Assembly (NCBI GenBank): GCA_041665285.1
Contig: JBAYJC010000001.1
Coordinates: 186,001 to 250,000, forward strand
Reading direction: 5' to 3'
Source of the DNA: JBAYJC01 sp041665285
GTDB lineage: Bacteria > Patescibacteriota > Patescibacteriia > 2-12-FULL-60-25
DNA: 64,000 nucleotides
Under the pieces are notes generated by a model that worked only from the letters and a program-made list of their open reading frames with translations, searched no databases and was not told the DNA's origin. The translations under genes and the position numbers were made by a program. Position 1 is the first letter of the stretch, and each line of letters opens with the position of its first letter. Shown piece by piece: positions 8,961 through 17,786 of the stretch.

Positions 8961-10024
8961 AACGTCTCGTAACCACCCAAGCGCCTAAGCGCTCTCCCTT
9001 TTGGCGCTACCTCAAAATCTCCTTGCTTGTTTTCGGGCTTGTCATCCTTGGACTGATTCTTTTTCTCTTTGTAGGACGTGCACAAAAACAAACAGAGACC
9101 GTTTACGGCGTTACCTGGAGTGCGACCTACGCGCGTTATCTCGGCATTGATCCCGTACAAGGATTAGAGACGGTCCTCAATGAGCTTGGGGTCCGTGATT
9201 TTCGCATCCCTGCCTATTGGACTGAAGTCGAACCCTCTGCCGGGAACTTCACGTTTGACACAGTACGCGCACAATTGGATGCCATTGCACAACGTGGAGG
9301 CACAGCCATCGTCTGCCTGGGCGGCAAACAACCACGCTGGCCAGAATGGTGGATACCGGAATGGATCAAAACACGCCCCGCAGAAGAGATGGAGGTTGCC
9401 CAGCGCAACTACGTCGAGCGTACTTTTCAAGCACTCGCATGGCATCCTGCCATTGTGGCGTGGCAAGTGGAAAGTGAGCCATCATTTTCTGCGAGCTTTG
9501 GGCATGGCGTCAAACAACGTGAAGCCTTTCTCCGTGAAGAAATGCAACTCGTACGACAACTAGAAACACAATACGCCACCTACACAGAAACAACCCCACG
9601 CCCGATTTTTACAACAGAATCCGGTGAGCTTTCTTGGTGGGGACATTTTGGGAACGAAGTCGATGGCATTGGCACAAGCGTCTATCGCACAGTCCTCATG
9701 CCAGGCGGATATGTCCTACGCTATTGGTTTCTCCCTCCCTGGTTTTACGCACGCAAGGCATTGCTTGTTCGCCCATGGGTCAAAGAAGTTTTTGTGAGTG
9801 AGTTTCAGATGGAACCTTGGGTGCCAGGCGGCATCATTGATGCAACGCTGGATCAGCAGTTCCGCACGTTTGATCTGGAACAAATGCAAAAGAATTTCCA
9901 CTATGCAGAGCGTATGCCACAGTCACCAATTTATTTTTGGGGAGTTGAATGGTGGTTGTGGATGAAAGATCGTCACAGCCATCCAGAGTTCTGGGAAACA
10001 GCAAAACGATTTTTTGCAAAATAA
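8957..10024 (+). CDS. Membrane-anchored glycoside hydrolase-like protein
   Basis: A 355-residue protein with a basic N-terminus and one membrane anchor (about 18-42), then an extracellular TIM-barrel-like domain. YGVTWSATYARYLG, RIPAYWTEVEPSAG and AWQVESEPSF follow the pattern of GH5/GH42-like glycosidases, where the Glu in the last motif would be the acid/base and the Glu in VSEFQMEPW the nucleophile. Family and substrate are uncertain. It is the last gene of the overlapping operon with the EamA transporter. A link to cell-surface glycan turnover is an inference. Confidence 0.75.
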   Translation: MKRLVTTQAPKRSPFWRYLKISLLVFGLVILGLILFLFVGRAQKQTETVYGVTWSATYARYLGIDPVQGLETVLNELGVRDFRIPAYWTEVEPSAGNFTFDTVRAQLDAIAQRGGTAIVCLGGKQPRWPEWWIPEWIKTRPAEEMEVAQRNYVERTFQALAWHPAIVAWQVESEPSFSASFGHGVKQREAFLREEMQLVRQLETQYATYTETTPRPIFTTESGELSWWGHFGNEVDGIGTSVYRTVLMPGGYVLRYWFLPPWFYARKALLVRPWVKEVFVSEFQMEPWVPGGIIDATLDQQFRTFDLEQMQKNFHYAERMPQSPIYFWGVEWWLWMKDRHSHPEFWETAKRFFAK

Positions 10025-10046
10025 AAGCACCGTGGGTTAGACGGTG
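10022..10046 (-). terminator. Minus-strand terminator
   Basis: CACCG (10028-10032) pairs with CGGTG (10042-10046). On the minus strand a T-rich tract follows. The loop holds the stop codon of the minus-strand gene at 10037. Confidence 0.5.
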
Positions 10047-10441
10047 AGGAACCAGCAGAGAGAGGATCTCCGCGGCTGAGTAGGCAACGAGCGAGTGGCC
10101 GCGTCCGCGAAGAAGTGATCCGCGCCTGTGACAAGCGGGGAGAGGTGTTCTGCGTGCAGGCGCGGGAAGAAGCCGTTACGCACCGAAGCAGTCGGGCAGG
10201 AGCGATCCGGGATCACGAGCGGCCTCTCCAGGCCCCGCGCCCCGAACCACGAACGCATGGTTCGCCGAGGGGCGCGTGTCTGCACAGTGCTCTCACCGCG
10301 ACCCCAGTCCTCGATAAACCAGTCCAGGCCCACGCCTACCCAAAAGGCAAGCGCGCACCAGCCAAGCACCAAAGCCTGGTTGACCAGAGGCAACGGAGCA
10401 GGCGGAGGCGTCCAGAGAGCCCTGTACGGATGTTTTTCCAT
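10037..10441 (-). CDS. Hypothetical protein with one membrane segment, GC-rich orphan
   Basis: A 134-residue protein of no known family. One hydrophobic segment (about 22-42, ALVLGWCALAFWVGVGLDWF) is followed by an Arg-rich, Cys-poor region. Evidence that it is real: a strong GGAGGAGG Shine-Dalgarno sequence 4 nt before the ATG, a plausible promoter upstream (TTGACG, 17 bp, TAAGGT) and a terminator hairpin over its stop codon. It is clearly more GC-rich than its neighbours, with codon use unlike the core genes. Confidence 0.55.
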   Translation of the reverse strand: MEKHPYRALWTPPPAPLPLVNQALVLGWCALAFWVGVGLDWFIEDWGRGESTVQTRAPRRTMRSWFGARGLERPLVIPDRSCPTASVRNGFFPRLHAEHLSPLVTGADHFFADAATRSLPTQPRRSSLCWFLTV

Positions 10442-10505
10442 GATTCCTCCTCCACAAAACCTTACCGTCCGCCATACAATCCGTCAAAGACACCAAGCCC
10501 CTCGC

Positions 10506-10526
10506 AACCCTAGCGTGGGTTTTTTA
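10506..10526 (+). terminator. Hairpin terminator upstream of typA
   Basis: AACCC, a 6-nt loop, then GGGTT followed by TTTT. It lies before the typA promoter, so it probably shields typA from upstream transcription. Confidence 0.55.
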
Positions 10527-10538
10527 TATCCTCTTGTA

Positions 10539-10600
10539 TTGACGGATTTGAGAAAGACGAGTATCCTTCGGCCATCGCTGATCCGCCTGAGGCGGATTTT
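10539..10600 (+). promoter_or_regulatory. typA promoter with leader hairpin
   Basis: TTGACG (10539-10544), an exact 17-bp spacer and TATCCT (10562-10567). The predicted start of transcription (about 10575) is followed directly by ATCCGCC-TGA-GGCGGAT (10581-10597) and TTTT, a compact terminator-like hairpin 7 nt before the start codon. Confidence 0.65.
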
Positions 10601-10606
10601 AGATCA

Positions 10607-12409
10607 ATGACTATGGATATTCGCAACGTCGCCCTCATCGCCCACGTCGACCACGGCAAAACCACCCTTGCTGACTCGCTGTTGAAGCAGTCAGACACCT
10701 TCCGCGAACGCGGTTTGGAAGGGGAGACTGTGCTCGATATGAACCCACTCGAACGCGAGCGGGGTATTACGATTCTCGCAAAGAACGTCGCTGTCATGTA
10801 CAACGGCGCAAAGATCAACATCGTGGACACTCCAGGCCACGCAGATTTCGGGGGAGAAGTGGAGCGCATCATGAACCTCGTGGATGGCGCCCTCTTGCTT
10901 GTGGATGCCAAAGAAGGTCCTATGCCTCAAACACGCTTTGTCTTGAAAAAAGCCATTGAGGCTGGCCATCGCATTATCGTGGTCATCAACAAGATCGACA
11001 AACCAGATGCGCGACCAGACTGGGTGCTCAATCAGACATTCGACCTTTTCGTGAGCCTTGGCGCTTCAGATCGCCAGACGGATTTCCCTGTGGTCTACGC
11101 GTCTGCCAAGCAAGGCAAAGCAGGATTGGACGACAACCTCGCAACCATGACGGACATCCGCCCTTTGTTCGAGACGATCGTCAAAGAAATCCCCGCGCCC
11201 ATTTTGGATGAAAACGGCCCGCTCCAAGTATCTGTCGCAAATATCAGCTACGACAACTACAAAGGCAAAATGGCCATTGGCCGCGTGATTCGTGGCACCT
11301 TCCGCCCAGGCCCTGTCATGTGGATCAACCGCGAAGGCAAGCAACAGCCAGCAAAAATCACCAGCGTCATGGGCTTCATGGGATTGAGCAAGGCAGAAGT
11401 GACAGAAGCCGCGGCTGGCGAAATCGTGGCATTTGCAGGCATCTCTGAAATCAACATCGGCGAAACCGTCGCAGACCTGAATCAACCAGAAGCGCTCCCT
11501 GTCATCAAGATTGAGGAACCAACCGTCAAAATGACCTTTGGCGTCAACACCTCACCGTTTTCCGGCAAAGAAGGCCAGTTCACCACGTCACGCAACATCA
11601 AAGATCGCTTGGATCGCGAATTGCAAAATGACGTGGCTCTCCAAGTAGAGCAGATCCAAGAAGGAACATTTACGGTCTGCGGCCGTGGCGAACTGCATTT
11701 GGCTATCTTGATCGAACGCATGCGCCGTGAAGGTTTTGAACTGCAGGTTTCTCGTCCGCAAGTCATCTTCAAGGAAATCGACGGCAAGAAAATGGAACCT
11801 TTTGAAGAGGTCACCATCGAATGCCCAGAAAACATGAATGGATCTGCCATTGAAAAAATGAGCAGACGCCACGGCGAAATGAAGGACATGCGCGTGGAAA
11901 ACGGCACAGCCTATCTCCAATTTGAAATCCCAACCCGTGGCCTCATCGGCTACCGCACAGAGTTCATGATGGACACGCGCGGCCAGGGCATTATCAACAC
12001 ACTTTTCCTTGGCTATCGTCCGTATGTCGGCGTGATCGAGGCCGCGCCTCATGGCTCGCTCGTAGCGCACGAATCCGGCACAGCCATGACCTACGGCATG
12101 CTCGCCGCGCAAGAGCGTGGCCAGCTCTTCATTGCACCAGGTACGGAAATCTATGAAGGCATGGTTGTGGGACAAAACGCCAAACCAGAAGATCTTGTGG
12201 TGAACATCTGCAAAGAAAAACGCCTCTCAAACATGCGTTCCAAAGGCGATGGCGTCTCAGAGGCTCTGACAGCACCGCGCAACATGTCCTTGGAGGAAGC
12301 ACTGGAATACATCGGCGATGATGAGCTCCTCGAAGTCACTCCAAAAAATCTCCGCGTGCGCAAACTCTACCTCAAAGACTTTGAACGCAAGCGAGCAACA
12401 CAACAATAA
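10607..12409 (+). CDS. typA: Ribosome-associated GTPase TypA/BipA
   Basis: A translational GTPase that binds the 70S ribosome and helps ribosome assembly and stress adaptation. Its 600 residues are the usual length. The G domain shows AHVDHGKTT (12-20), the ERERGITI switch, DTPGHADFGGEV and NKIDKPDARP. Later come domain II, the EF-G-like domains III and V (GRGELHLAILIERMRREG; GYRTEFMMDTRGQG) and the TypA-specific C-terminal domain ending in LRVRKLYLKDFERKR. The ATG at 10613 is an alternative start two codons on. It is transcribed alone and ends at a strong bidirectional terminator. Confidence 0.97.
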   Translation: MTMDIRNVALIAHVDHGKTTLADSLLKQSDTFRERGLEGETVLDMNPLERERGITILAKNVAVMYNGAKINIVDTPGHADFGGEVERIMNLVDGALLLVDAKEGPMPQTRFVLKKAIEAGHRIIVVINKIDKPDARPDWVLNQTFDLFVSLGASDRQTDFPVVYASAKQGKAGLDDNLATMTDIRPLFETIVKEIPAPILDENGPLQVSVANISYDNYKGKMAIGRVIRGTFRPGPVMWINREGKQQPAKITSVMGFMGLSKAEVTEAAAGEIVAFAGISEINIGETVADLNQPEALPVIKIEEPTVKMTFGVNTSPFSGKEGQFTTSRNIKDRLDRELQNDVALQVEQIQEGTFTVCGRGELHLAILIERMRREGFELQVSRPQVIFKEIDGKKMEPFEEVTIECPENMNGSAIEKMSRRHGEMKDMRVENGTAYLQFEIPTRGLIGYRTEFMMDTRGQGIINTLFLGYRPYVGVIEAAPHGSLVAHESGTAMTYGMLAAQERGQLFIAPGTEIYEGMVVGQNAKPEDLVVNICKEKRLSNMRSKGDGVSEALTAPRNMSLEEALEYIGDDELLEVTPKNLRVRKLYLKDFERKRATQQ

Positions 12410-12443
12410 CAAAACAGCCCCTCTCGTTGGGGGCTGTTTTGTT
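12408..12443. terminator. Bidirectional terminator between typA and the protease gene
   Basis: CAGCCCC (12415-12421) pairs with GGGGCTG (12430-12436), flanked by an A-rich left arm and a T-rich right arm that extend the stem. It serves both converging genes. Confidence 0.85.
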
Positions 12444-13593
12444 ATTCGATGGCTGGACCTATGGAATAGTTTGTCCAGAACTCATCCGGGATGTCATGCA
12501 CCAGACTGGCCCAATTTGGCCCCCAAAGGGCAATAGCGCGTGCTTCTGTCGGAATCCAGCGCATGGTCCCATACGCATCTACGACCACGTACACGGACGG
12601 AGCTGTCTGCGACTTTACGAGCGTGCCTGGTTTATACGTCACATTGCGAGACAAGCGATAGCCGCCCATGAACTCAATGGGCACGTTCAGCACATGTTTG
12701 AAATCTGGATACCAAGAAGAAAACGTCTCAAGATTAGGAAACACCATACGCTCGCTTCCGGGGAGCAGACAGGAAACCGCGCTATCCAGAATCGTGCGCG
12801 CCGCGTATTCGCACGCAAGGTCTCCCTGATTGATAAACACCGCATTTTGGTGATAGCGAACCGGATCAACATGCGTAAAATACTTATCATGCTCATTTGT
12901 CCCAAACGTATCCAGCCAAAGCATGACCGCGCGAATGTCTGCGAGCTCATACTCAATACGCTTGGTATCTCCTGTGTCTGACGTGATCGTCACGATGCGC
13001 GTGGGCATGCCAATCAATTGCGCATCTGCATTCAATCCCGCGCCGCCAGAATTGCCGGAAAAAATCTCTGCACTCGTCTGAATATACCCATCATCAAAGC
13101 GTCTAATTGCCCCCACTTGAATAGCAAGGGATTCGCTTTCTCCAGCATATCCCGCCACAGCAACATACTGGCCTGTTTCCGAAAACTCATGCGTTTTCAA
13201 AAAAGGAAATGGCTTCTCCGGGCTGTTTGCTGTGATAGGGCGCGTCATCTGCAGAATCGCAAAGTCATACCCTCGCTTTTCATCAAACCCATAACGCACT
13301 AAAGAGGCGCGATAAAAAAACTTGGGAAAGTCACGCGACTTATCAATCAATCCCACCACGCACGTGCTTGGCAATGCTCCTGTCTCAATATTGATCGCCA
13401 CGTGCGCATTGGTGAGCACATACCCATCTGCATGGATCAACGAACCAGACCCCTGGCGATCACCGCACTGCACCCACACCACGGCCTGCAAACTCGAAAA
13501 GGGGAGGTCCTGGGCAAGCAGAGGTTTGACGAAACCGCCACAACCAATGACCACGAGACAGGCAACCGCGCAAAAAAAGGAGGAAGAACGCAT
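12442..13593 (-). CDS. Exported trypsin-like serine protease with C-terminal surface module
   Basis: A 383-residue protein with a signal peptide (about 1-27). Because IGC fits a lipobox, Cys18 could also be lipidated. The trypsin-like domain has the full triad: His64 in TNAHVA, Asp110 in DFAILQM and Ser182 in GNSGG. The last 130 residues (VFPNLETFSSWYPDF, YKPGTLVKSQTAPSVYVV, IPDEFWTNYSIG) resemble a repeated module of Patescibacteria surface proteins, as I remember it. It probably acts outside the cell. The start follows a TATGAT-like -10 about 20 nt upstream. It may be a protein-quality or prey/host-surface protease; the target is unknown. Confidence 0.85.
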   Translation of the reverse strand: MRSSSFFCAVACLVVIGCGGFVKPLLAQDLPFSSLQAVVWVQCGDRQGSGSLIHADGYVLTNAHVAINIETGALPSTCVVGLIDKSRDFPKFFYRASLVRYGFDEKRGYDFAILQMTRPITANSPEKPFPFLKTHEFSETGQYVAVAGYAGESESLAIQVGAIRRFDDGYIQTSAEIFSGNSGGAGLNADAQLIGMPTRIVTITSDTGDTKRIEYELADIRAVMLWLDTFGTNEHDKYFTHVDPVRYHQNAVFINQGDLACEYAARTILDSAVSCLLPGSERMVFPNLETFSSWYPDFKHVLNVPIEFMGGYRLSRNVTYKPGTLVKSQTAPSVYVVVDAYGTMRWIPTEARAIALWGPNWASLVHDIPDEFWTNYSIGPAIE

Positions 13594-13722
13594 AAGTATT
13601 TTCTATCCAAGACATCATACCCACTAGACAAACTGCCGTATAGTCCGGCCCCCATGTTCGTTCTGTTTGAGGTGTGCTATTCTGCGCCACATCCATACTT
13701 TTACGATTGACGATCTCTTCTT

Positions 13723-14304
13723 ATGCGCCGCGAAGTCGTCCTGGATATTGAAACGCAAAATACTTTTCAAGACGTGGGTGCGTATAACCCAACGCTTCTT
13801 CATATTTCCTTGATTGGCGTGTATTTTTACGAAACAGACACGTTTGAAGCATTCCTCGAACCTGATCTTCCAAAACTCTGGCCGCGGCTGGAACGCGCAG
13901 ACCGCGTCATTGGCTACAATACACGGGATTTTGATTTCCCATGCATGCAACAATACTACACCGGAGATTTTAAAAAGCTTCCACAACTCGATCTTCTCGT
14001 AGAGATCGAAAAGCAACTAGGATTCCGCATCAAGCTCGATGACGTTGCGCATGCCACGCTTGGCACTGGCAAATCTGGCACAGGTTTGATGGCCGTGGAG
14101 TTCTGGAAAAAAGGGGAGATCGAAAAACTCAAGGAGTATTGCCTGCAAGACGTACGTGTGACACGCGATGTCTACGACTACGCTCTGCAAAATGGCGAAG
14201 TCTATTTTCACGACCGCATGGGGCAAAAGCAACGCATCAACCTACCCATTCTCCCGCCTCTTCAAGAGGCGCGACCTTCCATAAACCTCTCCCTTGGCTT
14301 GTAA
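13723..14304 (+). CDS. RNase H-fold 3'-5' exonuclease-like protein
   Basis: A 193-residue protein of the DEDD/RNase_H_2 type related to YprB. The DxE motif is in VLDIETQ, the second acidic motif in GYNTRDFDFP and the third in YCLQDVRVTRDVYDYA. That covers the four metal-binding acidic residues. A short tail with no motif follows. The substrate (DNA or RNA) is not determined. It has a plausible -10 (TATTCT) about 40 nt upstream and precedes nrdJ on the same strand, but the large gap and separate promoter argue against an operon. Confidence 0.8.
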   Translation: MRREVVLDIETQNTFQDVGAYNPTLLHISLIGVYFYETDTFEAFLEPDLPKLWPRLERADRVIGYNTRDFDFPCMQQYYTGDFKKLPQLDLLVEIEKQLGFRIKLDDVAHATLGTGKSGTGLMAVEFWKKGEIEKLKEYCLQDVRVTRDVYDYALQNGEVYFHDRMGQKQRINLPILPPLQEARPSINLSLGL

Positions 14305-14311
14305 GATTGTT

Positions 14312-14320
14312 TTATCCACA
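14312..14320 (+). promoter_or_regulatory. DnaA box upstream of nrdJ
   Basis: A perfect TTATCCACA lies 65 bp upstream of the predicted nrdJ -10. DnaA control of ribonucleotide reductase genes is known in other bacteria. Identical boxes occur near pyrG and rmuC. Confidence 0.55.
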
Positions 14321-14381
14321 CGAACACCTGTTCGATACAAAACCCCTGTAAAAATGGGGCTCGCCCGTCCCTTTGCCCTTA

Positions 14382-14390
14382 TGCTATGCT
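14382..14390 (+). promoter_or_regulatory. nrdJ promoter (extended -10)
   Basis: TGcTATGCT with the hexamer at 14385-14390. No clear -35 is seen. The predicted start of transcription (about 14398) falls just before the first leader hairpin. Confidence 0.5.
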
Positions 14391-14397
14391 TTCGGCT

Positions 14398-14515
14398 AGA
14401 CCACCAATGAGTGGTTTTGCCGTCGCCCAGGATTCCACGCCAAGGCCTGATCTTCCTTGATCAGACCATCCGTGGGCGAAGTCACTTTCAAGTTCATTCT
14501 TGTGTTAGCCATCCT
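14398..14515 (+). ncRNA. Structured nrdJ leader, candidate cis-regulatory RNA
   Basis: Three nested or stacked stems fill the space between promoter and start. Hairpin 1 is ACCAC/GTGGT (14400-14404 with 14411-14415). A long-range stem is CGCCCA/TGGGCG (14424-14429 with 14473-14478). Inside it is a hairpin GGcCTGATC/GATCAGaCC (14445-14453 with 14460-14468). The region is open as an N-terminal extension of nrdJ from a GTG at 14411, but those residues are not protein-like. I see no classical cobalamin-riboswitch B12 box. An nrdJ-associated RNA motif has been reported, from memory; I cannot match it here. Confidence 0.5.
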
Positions 14516-17500
14516 ATGCCGGACAAGGTCCTTTTTCGTGACTCTGCACAACAAGCGGCGCAAGCTGTTTGGCAGTACGTCACCTCTATCAAATCCATTC
14601 GTAAACGCGATGGGCGCGTGGAAACATTCCAAGCAGACAAGCTCGAAGCCTCTATCAAGAGCGCTATGCTTGAGGGCGGCATCAAAGACGCCGTAACCCA
14701 TCGCAAAGCCACAGAACACATCCTCACGCGCCTCCGACAGCGCTTTGATGGCGTTGTGGTCCCTGCTTCCGAAGAAGTGCGCGATGTTGTTGCGCTCACG
14801 CTTATCGATGAAAATCTTCCCCAGGTTGCTCGGCTGTATTTGATGTTTCGTGCAAACACAGACCACACAAGCCAAGACCCTGTGTACGGCCGTGGCATCA
14901 AGGTCGCCCGTTTTTATTCGCGCCCTGGCATCCACCCTTACGATGAAATCGTCTGGGAAAAACGCGATGCCGTTATCACCAATGAAAAAGGAAAGGTTGT
15001 CTTTGAACAAAAAGAAGTAGAAACACCAAAGTTCTACTCCCAAACAGCAACGAACATCATTGTTTCCAAATACTTCCGTGGCAGAATCGGTACACCAGAC
15101 CGCGAAACATCCGTGCGAAACCTCATTGACCGCGTGGCAAAAACCATCGCAGGTTGGGGTCGTCGCGGCGCCTACTTTGCCACCGCAGACGATGCACAAG
15201 CATTCGAAGACGAGCTGACAAGCATCCTCGTAAACCAACGTGCGGCCTTCAACAGCCCTGTGTGGTTCAATGTCGGCATCTCTCCAAAACCCCAATGCTC
15301 TGCCTGCTTCATCAACTCCGTGCAGGATGACATGCGGTCCATCATGAACCTGGCTGTGACCGAAGGCATGCTCTTCAAATATGGCTCTGGCGCCGGTTCC
15401 AATCTTTCTACGCTCCGCTCTTCCAAAGAAAACCTCGCACAATCCTCTGGCAAATCCTCTGGCCCTGTCTCCTTCATGCGCGGGTTCGATGCCTTTGCCG
15501 GCGTCATCAAAAGCGGTGGTAAAACACGACGCGCCGCCAAGATGGTCATTCTCAACATCGACCATCCAGATATCCCGGAGTTTATCTGGTGCAAAGCCAA
15601 GGAAGAAAAGAAAGCGCACACCCTGATCGAGGCAGGATACGATGGCTCCATGAACGGTGAAGCCTACAGCTCCATCTTTTTCCAAAACGCCAACAACTCG
15701 GTCCGCGTGAACGATGATTTCATGAACGCCGTGGAAGCAGATGCCGAATGGTGGACCAAAGCCGTCACAACAGGGGAGCCGTGCGAACGATTCCGCGCAC
15801 GCGAACTCATGAACCAAATCGCTCAGGCCGCCTGGGAATGCGGAGATCCTGGTTTGCAATACGACACCACGGTCAATGATTGGCATACCTGCATCAACAC
15901 AGACCGCATCCATGCCTCCAATCCGTGTTCCGAATACATGTTCCTGAATGACAGCGCCTGCAACCTCGCTTCCGTAAACCTCATGCGCTGTCGCACAGCA
16001 AATGGCGACTTTGACGTCGCCGCCTTTGAGCACTGCTGTCGCATCATGGCCACGGCGCAAGAAATCCTCGTAGGGTTCTCCAGCTATCCAACGCCAGCCA
16101 TTGAACAAAACTCCCTGGACTACCGTTCCCTTGGTCTAGGCTACGCCAACCTCGGCTCCCTGCTCATGGCCATGGGCCTTGCGTACGATTCAAGCGAGGG
16201 ACGTAACATCGCCGCGGCTATCACCTCTGTCATGTCCGGTGTGGCCTACGATCAATCTGCACGCATCGCAGAAAAGCTCGGCGCCTTTGCTGGTTACGAA
16301 CGCAACCGCGAACCCATGCTTGCGGTCATTGGCAAGCACCGCACGGCCGCCTATGCCATGACTGCCGTCGCCGTCCCACCCGCACTCCTTGAACGCGCCC
16401 GCACCTGCTGGGACGAAGCTCTGGCTCTCGGCGAAAAGGCCGGCTATCGCAATTCTCAAATCTCCGTGCTCGCCCCAACCGGCACCATCTCGTTTCTCAT
16501 GGATTGTGCGACGACCGGCATTGAGCCAGATATCGCTCTCGTAAAATACAAATGGCTTGTGGGTGGCGGCATGCTCAAAATGGTGAACGACACAGTCCCA
16601 GAAGCCTTGCATCGCTTGGGATACACAGAGCTCGAAATGCGCGCCATCCTTGACTACATCGATAAAAATGACACCATCGAAGGCGCACCGCACCTGAAGG
16701 AAGAGCATGTCTCCGTATTTGATTGCGCATTCAAAGCCGCAAAAGGCAAACGCTCTATCCACTACAAAGGCCACATCAACATGATGGCCGCGGTTCAGCC
16801 CTTCATTTCCGGCGCCATCTCCAAAACCGTTAACCTTCCCACGGAAGCTACGGTCGATGATGTTGCGCAGGTCTACATCGAAGCATGGAAGCTCGGCCTC
16901 AAAGCCGTAGCCATCTACCGTGACGGATGCAAACTCGCCCAACCACTCACCACCAGCATGGAAGAAGGCGGGAAAAAGAAAGAGCAAGTAAAAGAGGAGG
17001 CTCCAGCCGCTGTTGCCATCAAAGTCACCACACCTACACCGGTTGCCACAGCCACAGGCGAGGTCTATGTCCCACGTCGTCGCCTCATGAACGACGAGCA
17101 CCGCTCCATCACGCACAAGTTCCGCGTGGGAAGCCACAAGGGCTACTTCACGGTCGGCTTATACGACAACGGCGAACCCGGCGCTCTCTTCGTGAACATG
17201 AACAAGCAGGGGAGTGTGATGAATGGCCTGGTCGATTCCTTTGCCATCTCCATTTCCATTGGCCTGCAATACGGCGTGCCGCTCAAAGTCCTGGTCAATA
17301 AATTCGCCCACGTCCGCTTTGAACCGTCCGGCTTCACACAAAACCCCAACATCCATTACGCCAAATCCATCGTAGACTACATCTTCCGCTGGATGGCCCT
17401 CAAATTCCTTTCTCCGGATGAATGTCGCGCTCTTGGCGTCAACATGGATGGAGAAGCAAGCATGGCTGACACGCACGAACCCGTAGCCATTGCTAATGCC

Positions 17501-17701
17501 CTTGCCTACCCCACAACCAACGCCACCCAAACCTCCCAACAAAGCTCTCTCCTGGATGAAGCACCAAGCTCCTCCAAGCTCACCTCCAGCTTTGACAACC
17601 AGTCAGATGCCCCAGCCTGCGACACGTGCGGATCTATCATGGTTCGTAATGCCGCCTGCTATAAGTGCCTGAACTGCGGAGGAACAAGCGGATGTAGCTA
17701 A
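14516..17701 (+). CDS. nrdJ: Adenosylcobalamin-dependent (class II) ribonucleotide reductase
   Basis: Reduces ribonucleotides to deoxyribonucleotides using adenosylcobalamin as radical source. About 1061 residues from the ATG at 14516. An N-terminal ATP-cone (IKSIRKRDGRVETFQADKLE) is followed by the ten-stranded barrel with the catalytic NPCSE motif and LAPTGTISFLMDCATTGIEP, then a TSCPD-type domain (RSITHKFRVGSHKGYFTVG) and a C-terminal Cys-rich tail (CDTCGSIM, CYKCLNCGG) that carries the redox or zinc Cys pairs. It is the only reductase in the window. A cobalamin adenosyltransferase 2 kb downstream could provide its cofactor. Confidence 0.96.
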   Translation: MPDKVLFRDSAQQAAQAVWQYVTSIKSIRKRDGRVETFQADKLEASIKSAMLEGGIKDAVTHRKATEHILTRLRQRFDGVVVPASEEVRDVVALTLIDENLPQVARLYLMFRANTDHTSQDPVYGRGIKVARFYSRPGIHPYDEIVWEKRDAVITNEKGKVVFEQKEVETPKFYSQTATNIIVSKYFRGRIGTPDRETSVRNLIDRVAKTIAGWGRRGAYFATADDAQAFEDELTSILVNQRAAFNSPVWFNVGISPKPQCSACFINSVQDDMRSIMNLAVTEGMLFKYGSGAGSNLSTLRSSKENLAQSSGKSSGPVSFMRGFDAFAGVIKSGGKTRRAAKMVILNIDHPDIPEFIWCKAKEEKKAHTLIEAGYDGSMNGEAYSSIFFQNANNSVRVNDDFMNAVEADAEWWTKAVTTGEPCERFRARELMNQIAQAAWECGDPGLQYDTTVNDWHTCINTDRIHASNPCSEYMFLNDSACNLASVNLMRCRTANGDFDVAAFEHCCRIMATAQEILVGFSSYPTPAIEQNSLDYRSLGLGYANLGSLLMAMGLAYDSSEGRNIAAAITSVMSGVAYDQSARIAEKLGAFAGYERNREPMLAVIGKHRTAAYAMTAVAVPPALLERARTCWDEALALGEKAGYRNSQISVLAPTGTISFLMDCATTGIEPDIALVKYKWLVGGGMLKMVNDTVPEALHRLGYTELEMRAILDYIDKNDTIEGAPHLKEEHVSVFDCAFKAAKGKRSIHYKGHINMMAAVQPFISGAISKTVNLPTEATVDDVAQVYIEAWKLGLKAVAIYRDGCKLAQPLTTSMEEGGKKKEQVKEEAPAAVAIKVTTPTPVATATGEVYVPRRRLMNDEHRSITHKFRVGSHKGYFTVGLYDNGEPGALFVNMNKQGSVMNGLVDSFAISISIGLQYGVPLKVLVNKFAHVRFEPSGFTQNPNIHYAKSIVDYIFRWMALKFLSPDECRALGVNMDGEASMADTHEPVAIANALAYPTTNATQTSQQSSLLDEAPSSSKLTSSFDNQSDAPACDTCGSIMVRNAACYKCLNCGGTSGCS

Positions 17702-17720
17702 GACAAAACCACACACGATC

Positions 17721-17750
17721 CAAGACGGGGCCCTTTTGCCCCGTCTTGTT
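17721..17750 (+). terminator. nrdJ terminator
   Basis: A ten-base-pair stem CAAGACGGGG/CCCCGTCTTG with an 8-nt loop. The T-run after it is short, so termination may be partial. Confidence 0.6.
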
Positions 17751-17765
17751 CGTCCAAATCGCTCT

Positions 17766-17774
17766 TGCTATGTT
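17766..17774 (+). promoter_or_regulatory. Extended -10 promoter
   Basis: TGcTATGTT (hexamer 17769-17774), 12 nt before the ATG at 17787. It starts the three-gene dikinase-like/adenosyltransferase operon. Confidence 0.5.
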
Positions 17775-17786
17775 TCACCTCATCCT

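Noticed and set aside
14398..14515. Classical cobalamin riboswitch for nrdJ
   Set aside because: The conserved B12 box and the long multi-stem layout are not visible; the leader is also shorter than typical cobalamin riboswitches.
14396..16108. 570-codon open frame on the minus strand antisense to nrdJ
   Set aside because: It lies fully within nrdJ codons, has a His/Cys/Phe-rich composition typical of a shadow frame, and shows no domain.
16190..17137. 315-codon minus-strand frame over the end of nrdJ
   Set aside because: Another shadow of nrdJ; the nrdJ reading frame there is strongly conserved.
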